From Clostridium sp. D43t1_170807_H7 (lineage in GTDB: Bacteria; Bacillota; Clostridia; Clostridiales; Clostridiaceae), in assembly GCF_015555905.1 (NCBI RefSeq), contig NZ_JADNLK010000008.1, positions 1-64,000 on the forward strand: a stretch of DNA of 64,000 bases, written 5' to 3'. A program made the position numbers and the translations under genes. The notes under the pieces were generated by a model, which saw nothing but the letters and a program-made list of their open reading frames with translations, was not told the DNA's origin and ran no database searches. How positions within the stretch are numbered: position 1 is the stretch's first letter; each line of letters begins with the position of its first letter. Of this stretch, positions 61,107-64,000 are shown in pieces.

Positions 61107-63707
61107 ATGAACGTTGAAAGAATGACATTAAGAGTACAACAAGCATTAAATGATGCAAATTTAACTGCAGTAAAATATAATCATCAACAAATTGATGTTA
61201 TTCATTTATTTTCTGCATTAGTAGAAGCTGAAGATGGATTAATTCCCAATATCTTCACAAAGATGGGAATAAACGTGAAGATGATGAAGGTTGATATAAA
61301 AAATGCTCTAGATAAAATGCCTAAGGTTACAGGTGATGGAGCAAATGGATCAGGAGTTTATATAACAAGACAAGTAGATGAGGTTCTTGTTAAGGCTGAT
61401 GATTTAGCAAAGAAATTTGGAGATTCTTATATTAGTGTTGAACATTTAATGTTAGCTATTATAGAGGTTGATAAAAATGGACCTACAAAGCAAATATTAA
61501 ATAAATATAATATAACTAAAGATAATTTTATGAAGGTATTATCAGAAGTTAGAGGAAACCAAAGAGTTGATACTCAAGATCCTGAAGGGACTTATGATGC
61601 ACTAGCTAAGTATGGTACTAACTTAGTAGAACTAGCTAAAAAGCATAAATTAGATCCTGTAATAGGAAGAGATGATGAAATAAGAAGAACTATTAGAATT
61701 ATTTCAAGAAGAACTAAAAATAATCCAGTATTAATAGGTGAGCCAGGTGTTGGTAAAACTGCTATTGTTGAAGGGTTAGCTGAAAGAATAGTAAGAGGGG
61801 ATGTCCCTGAAGGATTAAAAGATAAAATTATTTTTTCATTAGATATGGGATCACTTATAGCAGGTGCTAAATATAGAGGTGAATTTGAAGAAAGATTAAA
61901 AGCAGTTTTAAAAGAAGTTCAAAATAGTGAAGGTAAGATTATATTATTTATAGATGAAATTCATACTATTGTTGGAGCAGGTAAAACTGATGGAGCAATG
62001 GATGCAGGTAATTTAATTAAGCCATTACTTGCAAGAGGTGAATTACACTGTATTGGTGCAACTACTTTTGATGAATATAGACAATATATTGAAAAAGATA
62101 AGGCACTTGAAAGAAGATTCCAACCTGTTATTGTTGATGAGCCATCAGTTGAAGATGCAATTTCAATATTAAGAGGATTAAAGGAAAGATTTGAAATTCA
62201 CCATGGAGTTAGAATTCATGATTCAGCTATAGTTGCAGCAGCAAAACTTTCTGATAGATATATTCAAGATAGATATTTACCAGATAAGGCTATTGATTTA
62301 ATTGATGAAGCTGGAGCTATGATAAGAACTGAGATAGATTCACTTCCAGCAGAATTAGATGCCATTAGAAGAAGAATTGTACAACTTGAAATAGAAAAAG
62401 AAGCTTTAACAAGAGAAAAAGATGAAGGTTCTAAGAAAAAGTTAGAGGCTTTAGAAAAAGAATATTCAGAACTTAAAGCTAAAAATGATGAAATGACAGC
62501 TAAGTTTGATAGAGAAAAGGGAGCTATCTTAAAGTTAAAAGAATTAAAAGGTAAACTTGATGAAGCTAGAGGAAACCTTGAAGCAGCTCAAAGACAATAT
62601 GACTATAATAAGGCTGCTGAAATCCAATATGGTGAAATTCCTAGTTTAGAAGCTGCTATTGAACAAATGGAAGTAGAAGTTAAGGAAAATTATGAAGGTG
62701 CTTTATTAAAAGAAGAAGTTACTGAAGAAGAAGTTTCACAAGTATTATCAAGGTGGACTGGTATACCTGTTTCTAATTTATTAGAAGGTGAAAGAGAAAA
62801 ATTATTAAGACTTGAAGATGAAATGCAAAAAAGAGTAATTGGGCAAGAAGAGGCTATCACATCTGTTACTTCTGCAATACTTAGAGCAAGAGCAGGATTA
62901 AAAGATATAAATAGACCTATAGGTTCATTTATTTTCTTAGGGCCAACAGGTGTAGGTAAAACTGAGCTTGCAAAGACTTTAGCAAGAAATCTATTTGATT
63001 CTGAAGATAATATTATAAGAATAGATATGTCTGAATATATGGAGAAACATGCTGTATCTAGATTAGTTGGAGCGCCTCCAGGATATGTGGGATATGAAGA
63101 AGGTGGTCAATTAACTGAAGCTGTTAGAAGAAAGCCTTATAGTGTAATATTATTTGATGAAATTGAAAAGGCACATGAAGATGTATTTAATATGTTCTTA
63201 CAAATACTAGATGATGGTAGACTTACAGATAATAAAGGTAAAACTGTTGATTTCAAAAATACAATTATCATTATGACTTCTAATATAGGAAGTAGCTATC
63301 TTTTAGAAAATAAATCAGAAGATGGTATAGATCCGCAAATAAGAGAAGAAGTAATGAATGAAATGAAAATGAGATTTAAACCAGAGTTCTTAAACAGAGT
63401 AGATGATATTATAATGTTTAAGCCATTATCTGAAAATGGAATCACTAAGATTATTGATATCTTCGTTAATGAAGTTGCTAGCAGATTAAGAGATAGAAAT
63501 ATAACTTTAGATATCACACCAGAAGCTAAGCATATATTAGCAGTTGAAGGTTATGACCCAGTTTATGGAGCAAGACCACTTAAGAGATATATTCAAAATA
63601 TTTTAGAAAATAAACTAGCAAGATTAATTATTGCTGGAGAAATTAATTATGGTTCTCATGTTGTAATTGATGGTAAAGATGATGAAATTGTAATTAGAAC
63701 TGAATAG
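61107..63707 (+). CDS. clpB: ATP-dependent disaggregase ClpB
   Basis: This 866-residue Hsp100 chaperone threads aggregated proteins together with DnaK. The N domain (1-150) has two Clp_N repeats. The first AAA+ module carries Walker [14 protein letters not shown] (near 211) and Walker [15 protein letters not shown]. The ClpB-type coiled-coil middle domain spans about 400-530. The second AAA+ module has [14 protein letters not shown] (near 612) and [14 protein letters not shown], followed by the D2 C-terminal domain. The long middle domain separates it from ClpC and ClpA. GAGGTGAG precedes the ATG. A CtsR box lies over its promoter. Confidence 0.96.
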   Translation: MNVERMTLRVQQALNDANLTAVKYNHQQIDVIHLFSALVEAEDGLIPNIFTKMGINVKMMKVDIKNALDKMPKVTGDGANGSGVYITRQVDEVLVKADDLAKKFGDSYISVEHLMLAIIEVDKNGPTKQILNKYNITKDNFMKVLSEVRGNQRVDTQDPEGTYDALAKYGTNLVELAKKHKLDPVIGRDDEIRRTIRIISRRTKNNPVLIGEPGVGKTAIVEGLAERIVRGDVPEGLKDKIIFSLDMGSLIAGAKYRGEFEERLKAVLKEVQNSEGKIILFIDEIHTIVGAGKTDGAMDAGNLIKPLLARGELHCIGATTFDEYRQYIEKDKALERRFQPVIVDEPSVEDAISILRGLKERFEIHHGVRIHDSAIVAAAKLSDRYIQDRYLPDKAIDLIDEAGAMIRTEIDSLPAELDAIRRRIVQLEIEKEALTREKDEGSKKKLEALEKEYSELKAKNDEMTAKFDREKGAILKLKELKGKLDEARGNLEAAQRQYDYNKAAEIQYGEIPSLEAAIEQMEVEVKENYEGALLKEEVTEEEVSQVLSRWTGIPVSNLLEGEREKLLRLEDEMQKRVIGQEEAITSVTSAILRARAGLKDINRPIGSFIFLGPTGVGKTELAKTLARNLFDSEDNIIRIDMSEYMEKHAVSRLVGAPPGYVGYEEGGQLTEAVRRKPYSVILFDEIEKAHEDVFNMFLQILDDGRLTDNKGKTVDFKNTIIIMTSNIGSSYLLENKSEDGIDPQIREEVMNEMKMRFKPEFLNRVDDIIMFKPLSENGITKIIDIFVNEVASRLRDRNITLDITPEAKHILAVEGYDPVYGARPLKRYIQNILENKLARLIIAGEINYGSHVVIDGKDDEIVIRTE

Positions 63708-63713
63708 GAGGAA

Positions 63714-63750
63714 AAGGCTATGGTATTAAAAATACACATAGCCTTATTTT
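63714..63750. terminator. Terminator between clpB and the MFS gene
   Basis: AAGGCTATG-GTATT (63714-63727) pairs with AATAC-a-CATAGCCTT (63731-63745), followed by ATTTTT. Probably bidirectional. Confidence 0.8.
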
Positions 63751-63752
63751 TA

Positions 63753-64000
63753 TTATGAATACTTATTATTTAAAATTAAATTTGAGTTTAAAGGAATTAG
63801 CACTATAAAACTTATAAAAACTAAAATAGCAGAAATTAAAAATGGTAATTTATTTCCTATATCAAAGATAAATCCAGCAGTTAATGATCCGGTAACTTGA
63901 CCTATTGCTTTAGATGAATTAAAAACTCCCATAAGAGATCCGTAATTTTCTTTAGCAAGTTTTGTTATTATACTTTGTTGTAGTGGGATATGTATACTTG
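63753..64000 (-). CDS. MFS transporter, C-terminal part (truncated by window edge)
   Basis: The last 81 codons of a minus-strand gene are visible. They contain a helix-loop segment typical of major facilitator superfamily drug exporters (KENYGSLMGVFNSSKAIGQV, then GSLTAGFIFDIGNKLPF and a final hydrophobic helix ISAILVFISFIVLIPL). The N-terminal part lies beyond the right edge. The substrate cannot be judged. It converges on clpB. Confidence 0.7.
   Translation of the reverse strand, partial: SIHIPLQQSIITKLAKENYGSLMGVFNSSKAIGQVTGSLTAGFIFDIGNKLPFLISAILVFISFIVLIPLNSNLILNNKYS

Overview
The window is strongly AT-rich chromosomal DNA, with A/T-ending codons throughout and long A/T intergenic runs. 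It looks like Clostridium sensu stricto. Supporting evidence is two pyruvate:ferredoxin oxidoreductases, pyruvate formate-lyase, a flavodiiron protein, an alpha/beta-type small acid-soluble spore protein, a TTG/GTG-tolerant start-codon pattern with strong Shine-Dalgarno sites, and a complete hisZGDCBHAFIE operon. I cannot name the species from sequence alone. Almost everything is ordinary core chromosome. There is no prophage, CRISPR array or complete insertion sequence.

Layout. 1-100: 3' end of a group II intron. 0.2-6.6 kb: TDT-family transporter behind a CRP/FNR-like site, an orphan copper-sensor-like CsoR with its operator, a 219-bp palindrome, a kinase-like protein, an orphan histidine kinase, uppP, an isochorismatase-family hydrolase and an initiator tRNA-Met. 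6.8-16 kb: first PFOR, Nudix hydrolase, LUD protein, secreted 3D-domain protein, AlaX-type editing protein, an acidic 19-residue-repeat protein and a lipoprotein. 16-23 kb: phasin-like protein plus UbiB kinase, Ca2+ P-type ATPase, flavodiiron protein behind a PerR-like box, and an HxlR regulator. 23-31 kb: second PFOR (codon use of a highly expressed gene), a phosphoesterase, pflB and the spore protein. 31-35 kb: Fur-controlled YclNOPQ-type siderophore importer. 35-42.6 kb: histidine operon from a near-consensus promoter. 42.7-45.4 kb: HAD phosphatase, then an Rrf2/CymR-like regulator next to a TcyP-type cystine transporter. 45.8-50.7 kb: PASTA penicillin-binding protein with FtsW, and small proteins. 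50.7-53.6 kb: SAM-I riboswitch controlling metNIQ. 53.8-58.8 kb: DUF1232 protein, RNase H, and a tandem pair of XRE-TPR regulators, the second cut by one in-frame stop, with a previously uncalled 32-codon ORF beyond it. 58.8-64 kb: AraC regulator with a degenerate GH39-like domain, clpB under a CtsR box, and the end of an MFS transporter gene.

The genes form a typical fermentative anaerobe's toolkit. Pyruvate cleavage (two PFORs, PFL) is combined with oxygen defence (flavodiiron protein), iron uptake, histidine synthesis and sulfur amino acid uptake (cystine and methionine). Regulation is readable for several of these: Fur twice, PerR-like, CsoR, SAM-I, CtsR, and a CRP/FNR-like class II promoter.

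The least explained items are the 219-bp palindrome (1995-2213), the acidic repeat/GX3 protein (14579-15241), the heptanucleotide repeat inside the SAM riboswitch (50884-50950), the XRE-TPR pair with the small peptide ORF (55918-58669), and the AraC/GH39-like fusion.
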